NCBI GenBank assembly: GCA_964035545.1
Contig: CAXIUT010000230.1
Coordinates: 994,001 to 1,054,000 of the forward strand
DNA from: Bugula neritina
Taxonomy: Eukaryota; Bryozoa; Gymnolaemata; Cheilostomatida; Bugulidae
Direction: 5' to 3'
Length of the DNA: 60,000 nucleotides
The notes beneath the pieces are model-generated. The model was not told the origin of the DNA and made no database searches. It saw nothing but the letters and a program-made list of their open reading frames with translations. Both the position numbers and the translations under genes were made by a program. Positions 16,902 through 31,738 of the stretch are shown here, piece after piece (within the stretch, counting starts at the first letter, position 1; each line of letters begins with the position of its first letter).

Positions 16902-19534
16902 CATACTGCAACATACTGAAATATTGTGCGACACAACAAAATATACTGCAACATATTGAAATATACTGTAACATACTGCAACATACTAAAATACACTGCA
17001 ACACAATAAAATATACTGCAACATACTGAAACATACTGCAACATACTGAAATACACTGTGACACATTGAAATACACTGCAACATACTGCAACATACTGCA
17101 ACATACTGAAATACATTGCAACACATTTAAATATACTGCAACTTACTGAAACATACTGCAACATACTGAAATATACTGCAACACACTGAAACACACGGCA
17201 ACATACCGAAATAAACTGCGACACGTTGAAAATTACTGCAACATACTGAAATAGACTGCAAGTGGTGCAACATACTGAAATACACTGTGACACACTGAAA
17301 TACACTGCAACATACTGCAACATACTGCAACATACTGAAATATTGTGCGACACAATAAAATGTACTGCAACATATTGAAATATACTGTAACATTCTGCAA
17401 CATACTAAAATACACTGCAACACATTAAAATATACTGCAACATACTGAAACATACTGCAACATACTGAAGCACACTGTGACACACTGAAATTTACTGCAA
17501 CATACTGCAACATACTGCAGCATATTGAATTACACTGGAACATATTGATATACACTGCAACACATTGAAATATACTGCAACACACTGAACCATATGGCAA
17601 CATACCGAAATTTACTGAGACACACTGAAAAATACTGCAACATACGAATTATACTTCAAGTGGTGCAACATACTGAAATACAATGCGACACACTGAAATA
17701 CACTGCAACATACTGCAACATACTGCAACATACTGAAATATTGTGCGACACATTGAAATATACTGCAACGTATTGAAACATACTGTAACATACTGCAACA
17801 TACTAAAATACACTGCAACATACTGAAATACATTGCAACACATTAAAATATATTGCGACATACTGAAACATATTGCAACATGCTGAAATATACTGCAACA
17901 TACTGAAATACACTATCACATATTGAAATATACTGCAACATACTGAATTACACTCTAACATACTGAAATATGCTGTAGCATACTGAAATACACTGCAACA
18001 CACTGAAGTATACTGTAATACACTGAAATGTAATGCAAAATACTGAATTATACTGCAACATAGTGCAACATACTGAAATACACTACAACATACTGCAACA
18101 TCCTGAAATACACTAGAAAATATTGAAATACACTGCGACACATTGAAACATACTGCAACATACTGAAATATACTGCAAGATACCACAACATACTGAAACA
18201 GACTGCGACATACTGAAATACACTGCAACATACTGCAAGATACCGCAACCTACTGAAATACACTGTAACATATTGAAATACACTGCAACATACTGCAACA
18301 TACTGAATTACACTGGAACATATTTATATACACTGCAACACATTGAAATATACTGCAACACACTGAAACATACGGCAATATACCAAAATATACTGCGACA
18401 CCTTGAAAAATACTGCAATATACGAAATATACTGCAAGTGGTGCAACATACTGAAATACAATGTGACACACTGGAATACACTGCAACATACTGCAACATA
18501 CTGAAATACACTGTAACATATTGTATTACACTGCATCATACTGCAACATACTGAAAAACACTGGAACATATTGATATACACTGCAACTCATTGAAATATA
18601 CTGCAACACACTGCAACATACGGCAGCATACCGAAATATACTGCGACACCTTGAAAAATACTGCAACATACTGAAATATACTGCAAGTGGTGCAACATAC
18701 TGAAATACACTGTGACATACTGAAATACACTGCAACATACTGCAAGATACTGCAACGTACGGAAATACAATGTAACTTATTGAATTACACTGCATCATAC
18801 TGCAACATACTGAGATACACTGGAACATATTGATATACACTGCAACACATTGAAATATACTGCAACACACTGAACCATATGACAACATACCGAAATTTAC
18901 TGCGACAGACTGAAAAATTTTGCAACATACGAATTATACTTCAAGTGGTGCAACATTCTGAAATACAATGTGACACACTGAAATACACTGCAACATACTG
19001 CAGCATACTGCAACATACTGAAATATTGTGCGACACATTGAAATATACTGCAACATATTGAAATATACTGTAACATACTGCAACATACTAAAATACACTG
19101 CAACATACTGAAATACATTGCAACACATTAAAATATACTGCGACATACTGAAACATACTGCAACATGCTGAAATATACTGCAACATACTGAAATACACTA
19201 TAACATATTGAAATATACTGCAACATACTGAATTACACTCTAACATACTGAAATATGCTGTAGCATACTGAAATACACTGCAACACACTGAAGTATACTG
19301 TAATACACTGAAATGTAATGCAACATACTGAATTATACTGCAACATAGTGCAACATACTAAAATACACTGCAACATACTGAAATACATTGCAACACATTA
19401 AAATATATTGCGACATACTGAAACATATTGCAACATGCTGAAATATACTGCAATATACTGAAATACACTATCACATATTGAAATATACTGCAACATACTG
19501 AATTACACTCTAATATACTGAAATATGCTGTAGC

Positions 19535-22500
19535 ATACTGAAATACACTGCAACACACTGAAGTATACTGTAATACACTGAAATGTAATGCAAAATACTG
19601 AATTATACTGCAACATAGTGCAACATACTGAAATACACTACAACATACTGCAACATACTGAAATACACTAGAACATATTGAAATACACTGCGACACATTG
19701 AAACATACTGCAACATACTGAAATATACTGCAAGATACCACAACATACTGAAACAGACTGCGACATACTGAAATTGACTGCAACATACTGCAAGATACCG
19801 CAACCTACTGAAATACACTGTAACATATTGAAATACACTGCAACATACTGCAACATACTGAATTACACTGGAACATATTGATATACACTGCAACACATTG
19901 AAATATACTGCAACCCACTGAACCATATGACAACATACCGAAATTTACTGCGACACACTGAAAAACTTTGCAACATACGAATTATACTTCAAGTGGTGCA
20001 ACATTCTGAAATACAATGTGACACACTGAAATACACTGCAACATACTGCAACATACTGCAACATACTGAAATATTGTGCGACACATTGAAATATACTGCA
20101 ACATATTGAAATATACTGTAACATACTGCAACATACTAAAATACACTGCAACATACTGAAATACATTGCAGCACATTAAAATATACTGCGACATACTGAA
20201 ACATACTGCAACATGCTGAAATATACTGCAACATACTGAAATACACTATAACATATTGAAATATACTGCAACATGCTGAATTACACTCTAACATACTGAA
20301 ATATGCTCTAGCATACTGAAATACACTGCAACACACTGAAGTATACTGTAATACACTGAAATGTAATGCAACATACTGAATTATACTGCAACATAGTGCA
20401 ACATACTGAAATACACTGTGACACACTGAAATACACTGAAACATAATGCAACATACTGCAACATACTGAAATACACTGTAACATATCGAAATACACTGCA
20501 ACATACTGCAACATACTGCAACATACTGAAATACACTACAACATACTGCAACATACTGAAATACACTGGAACATATTGAAATACACTGCGACACATTGAA
20601 ACATACTGCAACATACTGAAATATACTGCAAGATACTGCAACATACTGAAACAGACTGTGACATACTGAAATACACTGCAACATACTGCAAGATACCGCA
20701 ACCTACTGAAATACACTGAAACATATTGAAATACACTGCATCATACTGCAACATACTGAATTACACTGGAACATATTGATATACACTGCAACACATTGAA
20801 ATATACTGCAACATAGTGAAATACACTATAACATATTGAAACATAATGCAACATACTGCAACATACTGAAATACACTGTAACATATCGAAATACACTGCA
20901 ACATACTGCAACATACTGCAACATACTGAAATACACTACAACATACTGCAACATACTGAAATACACTGGAACATATTGAAATACACTGCGACACATTGAA
21001 ACATACTGCAACATACTGAAATATACTGCAAGATACTGCAACATACTGAAACAGACTGTGACATACTGAAATACACTGCAACATACTGCAAGATACCGCA
21101 ACCTACTGAAATACGCTGAAACATATTGAAATACACTGCATCATACTGCAACATACTGAATTACACTGGAACATATTGATATACACTGCAACACATTGAA
21201 ATATACTGCAACACACTGAAACATACGGCAATATACCAAAATATACTGCGACACCTTGAAAAATACTGCAACATACAAAATATACTGCAAGTGGTGCAAC
21301 ATACTGAAATACAATGTGACACACTGGAATACACTGCAACATACTGCAAGATACTGCAACGTACGGAAATACAGTGTAACTTATTGAATTATACTGCATC
21401 ATACTGCAACATACTGAGATACACTGGAACATATTGATATACACTGCAACACATTGAAATATACTGCGACACACTGAACCATATGACAACATACCGAAAT
21501 TTACTGCGACACACTGAAAAATTTTGCAACATACGAATTATACTTCAAGTGGTGCAACATTCTGAAATACAATGTGACACACTGAAATACACTGCAACAT
21601 ACTGCAACATACTGCAACATACTGAAATATTGTGCGACACAGTAAAATATACTGCAACATATTGAAATATACTGTAACATACTGCAACATACTAAAATAC
21701 ACTGCAACATACTGAAATACATTGCAACACATTAAAATATACTGCGACATACTGAAACATACTGCAACATGCTGAAATATACTGCAACATACTGAAATAC
21801 ACTATAACATATTGAAATATACTGCAACATACTGAATTACACTCTAACATACTGAAATATGCTGTAGCATACTGAAAAACACTGCAACACACTGAAGTAT
21901 ACTGTAATACACTGAAATGTAATGCAACATACTGAATTATACTGCATCATAGTGCAACATACTGAAATACACTGTGACACACTGAAATACACTGAAACAT
22001 AATGCAACAAACTGCAACATACTGAAATACACTGTAACATATCGAAATACACTGCAACATACTGCAACATACTGCAACATACTGAAATACACTACAACAT
22101 ACTGCAACATACTGAAATACACTGGGACATATTGAAATACACTGCGACACATTGAAACATACTGCAACATACTGAAATATACTGCAAGATACTGAATTAC
22201 ACTGGAACATATTGATATACACTGCAACACATTGAAATATACTGCAACACACTGAAACATACGGCAATATACCAAAATATATTGCGACACCTTGAAAAAT
22301 ACTGCAACATACGAAATATACTGCAAGTGGTGCAACATACTGAAATACAATGTGACACACTGGAATACACTGCAACATACTGCAACATACTGCAACATAC
22401 TGAAATACACTGTAACATATTGAATTACACTGCATCATACTGCAACATACTGAAAAACACTGGAACATATTGATATACACTGCAACTCATTGAAATATAC

Positions 22501-23801
22501 TGCAACACACTGCAACATACGGCAGCATACCGAAATATACTGCGACACCTTGAAAAATACTGCAACATACTGAAATATACTGCAAGTGTGGCAACATACT
22601 TAAATACACTGTGACATACTGAATTACACTGCATCATACTGCAACATACTGATATACACTGGAACATATTGATATACACTGCAACACATTGAAATATACT
22701 GCAACACACTGAACCATATGACAACATACCGAAATTTGCTGCGACACACTGAAAAATTTTGCAACATACGAATTATACTTCAAGTGGTGCAACATTCTGA
22801 AATACAATGTGACACACTGAAATACACTGCAACATACTGCAACATACTGCAACATACTGAAATATTGTGCGACACAGTGAAATATACTGCAACATATTGA
22901 AATATACTGTAACATACTGCAACATACTAAAATACACTGCAACATACTGAAATACATTGCAACACATTAAAATACACTGCGACATACTGAAACATACTGC
23001 AACATGCTGAAATATACTGCAACATACTGAAATACACTATAACATATTGAAATATACTGCAACATACTGAATTACACTCTAACATACTGAAATATGCTGT
23101 AGCATACTGAAATACACTGCAACACACTGAAGTATACTGTAATACACTGAAATGTAATGCAACATACTGAATTATACTGCAACATAGTGCAACATACTGA
23201 AATACACTGTGACACACTGAAATACACTGAAACATAATGCAACAAACTGCAACATACTGAAATACACTGTAACATATCGAAATACACTGCAACATACTGC
23301 AACATACTGCAACATACTGAAATACACTACAACATACTGCAACATACTGAAATACACTGGGACATATTGAAATACACTGCGACACATTGAAACATACTGC
23401 AACATACTGAAATATACTGCAAGTGTGGCAACATACTGAAATACACTGCAACACACTGAAGTATACTGTAATACACTGAAATGTAATGCAAAATACTGAA
23501 TTATACTGCAACATAGTGCAACATACTGAAATACACTACAACAAACTGCAACATACTGAAATACACTGTAACATATTGAATTACACTGCATCATACTGCA
23601 ACATACTGAAAAACACTGTAACATATTGAATTACACTGCATCATACTGCAACATACTGAAAAACACTGGAACATATTGATATACACTGCAACTCATTGAA
23701 ATATACTGCAACACACTGCAACATACGGCAGCATACCGAAATATACTGCGACACCTTGAAAAATACTGCAACATACTGAAATATACTGCAAGTGTGGCAA
23801 C
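19535..23801 (+). repeat. 4267-bp tandem duplication, copy 1
   Basis: Every landmark I checked recurs 4267 bp downstream. Examples are the CATAGTGAAATACACTATAAC variant at 20812 and 25079, GCACATTAAAATATACTGCG at 20171 and 24438, CAACCCACTGAACCATATG at 19912 and 24179, and the first CAAGTGTGGCAAC junction at 22583 and 26850. I found no base difference between the copies in the parts I compared by eye. The length equals 3032 plus 1235 bp, that is, one higher-order unit plus one subunit. Confidence 0.9.
20440..21239 (+). repeat. Local 400-bp tandem duplication
   Basis: Two 400-bp copies, 20440-20839 and 20840-21239, match for at least 375 bp. Both start with ACATAATGCAACATACTGC and contain TACCGCAACCTACTG. 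One clear difference is GAAATACACTGAAAC at 20708 against GAAATACGCTGAAAC at 21108. The length is exactly 40 decamers. The pair is repeated as a whole at 24707-25506 inside the 4267-bp duplication. Confidence 0.82.
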
Positions 23802-26800
23802 ATACTGAAATACACTGCAACACACTGAAGTATACTGTAATACACTGAAATGTAATGCAAAATACTGAATTATACTGCAACATAGTGCAACATACTGAAA
23901 TACACTACAACATACTGCAACATACTGAAATACACTAGAACATATTGAAATACACTGCGACACATTGAAACATACTGCAACATACTGAAATATACTGCAA
24001 GATACCACAACATACTGAAACAGACTGCGACATACTGAAATTGACTGCAACATACTGCAAGATACCGCAACCTACTGAAATACACTGTAACATATTGAAA
24101 TACACTGCAACATACTGCAACATACTGAATTACACTGGAACATATTGATATACACTGCAACACATTGAAATATACTGCAACCCACTGAACCATATGACAA
24201 CATACCGAAATTTACTGCGACACACTGAAAAACTTTGCAACATACGAATTATACTTCAAGTGGTGCAACATTCTGAAATACAATGTGACACACTGAAATA
24301 CACTGCAACATACTGCAACATACTGCAACATACTGAAATATTGTGCGACACATTGAAATATACTGCAACATATTGAAATATACTGTAACATACTGCAACA
24401 TACTAAAATACACTGCAACATACTGAAATACATTGCAGCACATTAAAATATACTGCGACATACTGAAACATACTGCAACATGCTGAAATATACTGCAACA
24501 TACTGAAATACACTATAACATATTGAAATATACTGCAACATGCTGAATTACACTCTAACATACTGAAATATGCTCTAGCATACTGAAATACACTGCAACA
24601 CACTGAAGTATACTGTAATACACTGAAATGTAATGCAACATACTGAATTATACTGCAACATAGTGCAACATACTGAAATACACTGTGACACACTGAAATA
24701 CACTGAAACATAATGCAACATACTGCAACATACTGAAATACACTGTAACATATCGAAATACACTGCAACATACTGCAACATACTGCAACATACTGAAATA
24801 CACTACAACATACTGCAACATACTGAAATACACTGGAACATATTGAAATACACTGCGACACATTGAAACATACTGCAACATACTGAAATATACTGCAAGA
24901 TACTGCAACATACTGAAACAGACTGTGACATACTGAAATACACTGCAACATACTGCAAGATACCGCAACCTACTGAAATACACTGAAACATATTGAAATA
25001 CACTGCATCATACTGCAACATACTGAATTACACTGGAACATATTGATATACACTGCAACACATTGAAATATACTGCAACATAGTGAAATACACTATAACA
25101 TATTGAAACATAATGCAACATACTGCAACATACTGAAATACACTGTAACATATCGAAATACACTGCAACATACTGCAACATACTGCAACATACTGAAATA
25201 CACTACAACATACTGCAACATACTGAAATACACTGGAACATATTGAAATACACTGCGACACATTGAAACATACTGCAACATACTGAAATATACTGCAAGA
25301 TACTGCAACATACTGAAACAGACTGTGACATACTGAAATACACTGCAACATACTGCAAGATACCGCAACCTACTGAAATACGCTGAAACATATTGAAATA
25401 CACTGCATCATACTGCAACATACTGAATTACACTGGAACATATTGATATACACTGCAACACATTGAAATATACTGCAACACACTGAAACATACGGCAATA
25501 TACCAAAATATACTGCGACACCTTGAAAAATACTGCAACATACAAAATATACTGCAAGTGGTGCAACATACTGAAATACAATGTGACACACTGGAATACA
25601 CTGCAACATACTGCAAGATACTGCAACGTACGGAAATACAGTGTAACTTATTGAATTATACTGCATCATACTGCAACATACTGAGATACACTGGAACATA
25701 TTGATATACACTGCAACACATTGAAATATACTGCGACACACTGAACCATATGACAACATACCGAAATTTACTGCGACACACTGAAAAATTTTGCAACATA
25801 CGAATTATACTTCAAGTGGTGCAACATTCTGAAATACAATGTGACACACTGAAATACACTGCAACATACTGCAACATACTGCAACATACTGAAATATTGT
25901 GCGACACAGTAAAATATACTGCAACATATTGAAATATACTGTAACATACTGCAACATACTAAAATACACTGCAACATACTGAAATACATTGCAACACATT
26001 AAAATATACTGCGACATACTGAAACATACTGCAACATGCTGAAATATACTGCAACATACTGAAATACACTATAACATATTGAAATATACTGCAACATACT
26101 GAATTACACTCTAACATACTGAAATATGCTGTAGCATACTGAAAAACACTGCAACACACTGAAGTATACTGTAATACACTGAAATGTAATGCAACATACT
26201 GAATTATACTGCATCATAGTGCAACATACTGAAATACACTGTGACACACTGAAATACACTGAAACATAATGCAACAAACTGCAACATACTGAAATACACT
26301 GTAACATATCGAAATACACTGCAACATACTGCAACATACTGCAACATACTGAAATACACTACAACATACTGCAACATACTGAAATACACTGGGACATATT
26401 GAAATACACTGCGACACATTGAAACATACTGCAACATACTGAAATATACTGCAAGATACTGAATTACACTGGAACATATTGATATACACTGCAACACATT
26501 GAAATATACTGCAACACACTGAAACATACGGCAATATACCAAAATATATTGCGACACCTTGAAAAATACTGCAACATACGAAATATACTGCAAGTGGTGC
26601 AACATACTGAAATACAATGTGACACACTGGAATACACTGCAACATACTGCAACATACTGCAACATACTGAAATACACTGTAACATATTGAATTACACTGC
26701 ATCATACTGCAACATACTGAAAAACACTGGAACATATTGATATACACTGCAACTCATTGAAATATACTGCAACACACTGCAACATACGGCAGCATACCGA

Positions 26801-28068
26801 AATATACTGCGACACCTTGAAAAATACTGCAACATACTGAAATATACTGCAAGTGTGGCAACATACTTAAATACACTGTGACATACTGAATTACACTGCA
26901 TCATACTGCAACATACTGATATACACTGGAACATATTGATATACACTGCAACACATTGAAATATACTGCAACACACTGAACCATATGACAACATACCGAA
27001 ATTTGCTGCGACACACTGAAAAATTTTGCAACATACGAATTATACTTCAAGTGGTGCAACATTCTGAAATACAATGTGACACACTGAAATACACTGCAAC
27101 ATACTGCAACATACTGCAACATACTGAAATATTGTGCGACACAGTGAAATATACTGCAACATATTGAAATATACTGTAACATACTGCAACATACTAAAAT
27201 ACACTGCAACATACTGAAATACATTGCAACACATTAAAATACACTGCGACATACTGAAACATACTGCAACATGCTGAAATATACTGCAACATACTGAAAT
27301 ACACTATAACATATTGAAATATACTGCAACATACTGAATTACACTCTAACATACTGAAATATGCTGTAGCATACTGAAATACACTGCAACACACTGAAGT
27401 ATACTGTAATACACTGAAATGTAATGCAACATACTGAATTATACTGCAACATAGTGCAACATACTGAAATACACTGTGACACACTGAAATACACTGAAAC
27501 ATAATGCAACAAACTGCAACATACTGAAATACACTGTAACATATCGAAATACACTGCAACATACTGCAACATACTGCAACATACTGAAATACACTACAAC
27601 ATACTGCAACATACTGAAATACACTGGGACATATTGAAATACACTGCGACACATTGAAACATACTGCAACATACTGAAATATACTGCAAGTGTGGCAACA
27701 TACTGAAATACACTGCAACACACTGAAGTATACTGTAATACACTGAAATGTAATGCAAAATACTGAATTATACTGCAACATAGTGCAACATACTGAAATA
27801 CACTACAACAAACTGCAACATACTGAAATACACTGTAACATATTGAATTACACTGCATCATACTGCAACATACTGAAAAACACTGTAACATATTGAATTA
27901 CACTGCATCATACTGCAACATACTGAAAAACACTGGAACATATTGATATACACTGCAACTCATTGAAATATACTGCAACACACTGCAACATACGGCAGCA
28001 TACCGAAATATACTGCGACACCTTGAAAAATACTGCAACATACTGAAATATACTGCAAGTGTGGCAAC
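23802..28068 (+). repeat. 4267-bp tandem duplication, copy 2
   Basis: This is the second copy of 19535-23801. After 28068 the array again enters the same pattern, but with variants of the distal family, for example ACTACAACAAACTGC instead of ACTACAACATACTGC. The duplication therefore ends there. Such near-identity means a very recent event or an assembly duplication. Confidence 0.9.
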
Positions 28069-28669
28069 ATACTGAAATACACTGCAACACACTGAAGTAT
28101 ACTGTAATACACTGAAATGTAATGCAAAATACTGAATTATACTGCAACATAGTGCAACATACTGAAATACACTACAACAAACTGCAACATACTGAAATAC
28201 ACTGGAACATATTGAAATACACTGCGACACATTGAAACATACTGCAACGTACTGAAATATACTGCAAGATACTGCAACATACTGAAACAGACTGTGACAT
28301 ACTGAAATACACTGCAACATACTGCAAGATACCGCAACCGACTGAAATACACTGTAACATATTGAAATACACTGCATCATACTGCAACATACTGAATTAC
28401 ACTGGAACATATTGATATACACTGCAACACATTGAAATATACTGCAACACACTGAAACATACGGCAATATACCAAAATATACTGCGACACCTTGAAAAAT
28501 ACTGCAACATACAAAATATACTGCAAGTGGTTCAACATACTGAAATACAATGTGACACACTGGAATACACTGCAACATACTGCAAGATACTGCAACGTAC
28601 GGAAATATTGTGCGACACAGTGAAATATACTGCAACATATTGAAATATACTGTAACATACTGCAACATA

Positions 28670-31600
28670 CTAAAATACACTGCAACATACTGAAATACAT
28701 TGCAACACATTAAAATATACTGCGACATACTGAAACATACTGCAACATGCTGAAATATACTGCAACATACTGAAATACACTATAACATATTGAAATATAC
28801 TGCAACATACTGAATTACACTCTAACATACTGAAATATGCTGTAGCATACTGAAAAACACTGCAACACACTGAAGTATACTGTAATACACTGAAATGTAA
28901 TGCAACATACTGAATTATACTGCATCATAGTGCAACATACTGAAATACACTGTGACACACTGAAATACACTGAAACATAATGCAACAAACTGCAACATAC
29001 TGAAATACACTGTAACATATCGAAATACACTGCAACATACTGCAACATACTGCAACATACTGAAATACACTACAACATACTGCAACATACTGAAATACAC
29101 TGGGACATATTGAAATACACTGCGACACATTGAAACATACTGCAACATACTGAAATATACTGCAAGATACTGAATTACACTGGAACATATTGATATACAC
29201 TGCAACACATTGAAATATACTGCAACACACTGAAACATACGGCAATATACCAAAATATACTGCGACACCTTGAAAAATACTGCAACATACGAAATATACT
29301 GCAAGTGGTGCAACATACTGAAATACAATGTGACACACTGGAATACACTGCAACATACTGCAACATACTGCAACATACTGAAATACACTGTAACATATTG
29401 AATTACACTGCATCATACTGCAACATACTGAAAAACACTGGAACATATTGATATACACTGCAACTCATTGAAATATACTGCAACACACTGCAACATACGG
29501 CAGCATACCGAAATATACTGCGACACCTTGAAAAATACTGCAACATACTGAAATATACTGCAAGTGTGGCAACATACTGAAATACACTGTGACATACTGA
29601 ATTACACTGCATCATACTGCAACATACTGATATACACTGGAACATATTGATATACACTGCAACACATTGAAATATACTGCAACACACTGAACCATATGAC
29701 AACATACCGAAATTTACTGCGACACACTGAAAAATTTTGCAACATACGAATTATACTTCAAGTGGTGCAACATTCTGAAATACAATGTGACACACTGAAA
29801 TACACTGCAACATACTGCAACATACTGCAACATACTGAAATATTGTGCGACACAGTGAAATATACTGCAACATATTGAAATATACTGTAACATACTGCAA
29901 CATACTAAAATACACTGCAACATACTGAAATACATTGCAACACATTAAAATATACTGCGACATACTGAAACATACTGCAACATGCTGAAATATACTGCAA
30001 CATACTGAAATACACTATAACATATTGAAATATACTGCAACATACTGAATTACACTCTAACATACTGAAATATGCTGTAGCATACTGAAATACACTGCAA
30101 CACACTGAAGTATACTGTAATACACTGAAATGTAATGCAACATACTGAATTATACTGCAACATAGTGCAACATACTGAAATACACTGTGACACACTGAAA
30201 TACACTGAAACATAATGCAACAAACTGCAACATACTGAAATACACTGTAACATATCGAAATACACTGCAACATACTGCAACATACTGCAACATACTGAAA
30301 TACACTACAACATACTGCAACATACTGAAATACACTGAGACATATTGAAATACACTGCGACACATTGAAACATACTGCAACATACTGAAATATACTGCAA
30401 GTGTGGCAACATACTGAAATACACTGCAACACACTGAAGTATACTGTAATACACTGAAATGTAATGCAAAATACTGAATTATACTGCAACATAGTGCAAC
30501 ATACTGAAATACACTACAACAAACTGCAACATACTGAAATACACTGGAACATATTGAAATACACTGCGAGACATTGAAACATACTGCAACATACTGAAAT
30601 ATACTGCAAGATACTGCAACATACTGAAACAGACTGTGACATACTGAAATACACTGCAACATACTGCAAGACACCGCAACCGACTGAAATACACTGTAAC
30701 ATATTGAAATACACTGCATCATACTGCAACATACTGAATTACACTGGAACATATTGATATACACTGCAACACATTGAAATATACTGCAACACACTGAAAC
30801 ATACGGCAATATACCAAAATATACTGCGACACCTTGAAAAATACTGCAACATACAAAATATACTGCAAGTGGTGCAACATACTGAAATACAATGTGACAC
30901 ACTGGAATACACTGCAACATACTGCAACATACTGCAACATACTGAAATACACTGTAACATATTGAATTACACTGCATCATACTGCAACATACTGAAAAAC
31001 ACTGGAACATATTGATATACACTGCAACTCATTGAAATATACTGCAACACACTGCAACATACGGCAGCATACCGAAATATACTGCGACACCTTGAAAATT
31101 ACTGCAACATACTGAAATATACTGCAAGTGTGGCAACATACTGAAATACACTGCAACACACTGAAGTATACTGTAATACACTGAAATGTAATGCAAAATA
31201 CTGAATTATACTGCAACATAGTGCAACATACTGAAATACACTACAACAAACTGCAACATACTGAAATACACTGGAACATATTGAAATACACTGCGACACA
31301 TTGAAACATACTGCAACATACTGAAATATACTGCAAGATACTGCAACATACTGAAGCAGACTGTGACATACTGAAATACACTGCAACATACTGCAAGATA
31401 CCGCAACCGACTGAAATACACTGTAACATATTGAAATACACTGCATCATACTGCAACATACTGAATTACACTGGAACATATTGATATACACTGCAACACA
31501 TTGAAATATACTGCAACACACTGAAACATACGGCAATATACCAAAATATACTGCGACACCTTGAAAAATACTGCAACATACAAAATATACTGCAAGTGGT

Positions 31601-31738
31601 TCAACATACTGAAATACAATGTGACACACTGGAATACACTGCAACATACTGCAAGATACTGCAACGTACGGAAATATTGTGCGACACAGTGAAATATACT
31701 GCAACATATTGAAATATACTGTAACATACTGCAACATA
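28670..31738 (+). repeat. 3069-bp HOR unit 1
   Basis: The phase is set arbitrarily at the start of the ATACACTGCAACATACTG stretch preceding ATTGCAACACATTAAAATATAC. The unit is 10 bp shorter than the canonical 3079 bp, because the decamer run near 30910 has three ACTGCAACAT units where others have four. Internally the pattern near 28815 recurs near 30050, a 1235-bp offset, dividing the unit into 1235 and 1834 bp. Confidence 0.8.

Larger units (their letters stand above)
1..17600 (+). repeat. Array domain 1, mixed subfamily
   Basis: This part of the array is marked by decamer variants absent from the 17.6-48.4 kb part. GACACGTTGAAAATTAC occurs for example near 893, 4623, 6001, 6465 and 17221. 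GCGACGCCTTAAAATATAC occurs near 931, 1391, 4666, 6041, 7331, 10371 and 16801. AATAGACTGCAAGTGGTG is also common. Blocks resembling the second domain are interspersed, for example 2.2-3.1 kb and 8.2-9.1 kb. The domain is assembled from nested segmental copies, with offsets of 1484, 1696, 3031, 5945, 9066 and 10762 bp between matching stretches. The right boundary near 17.6 kb is approximate, set by where the marker variants stop. Confidence 0.8.
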
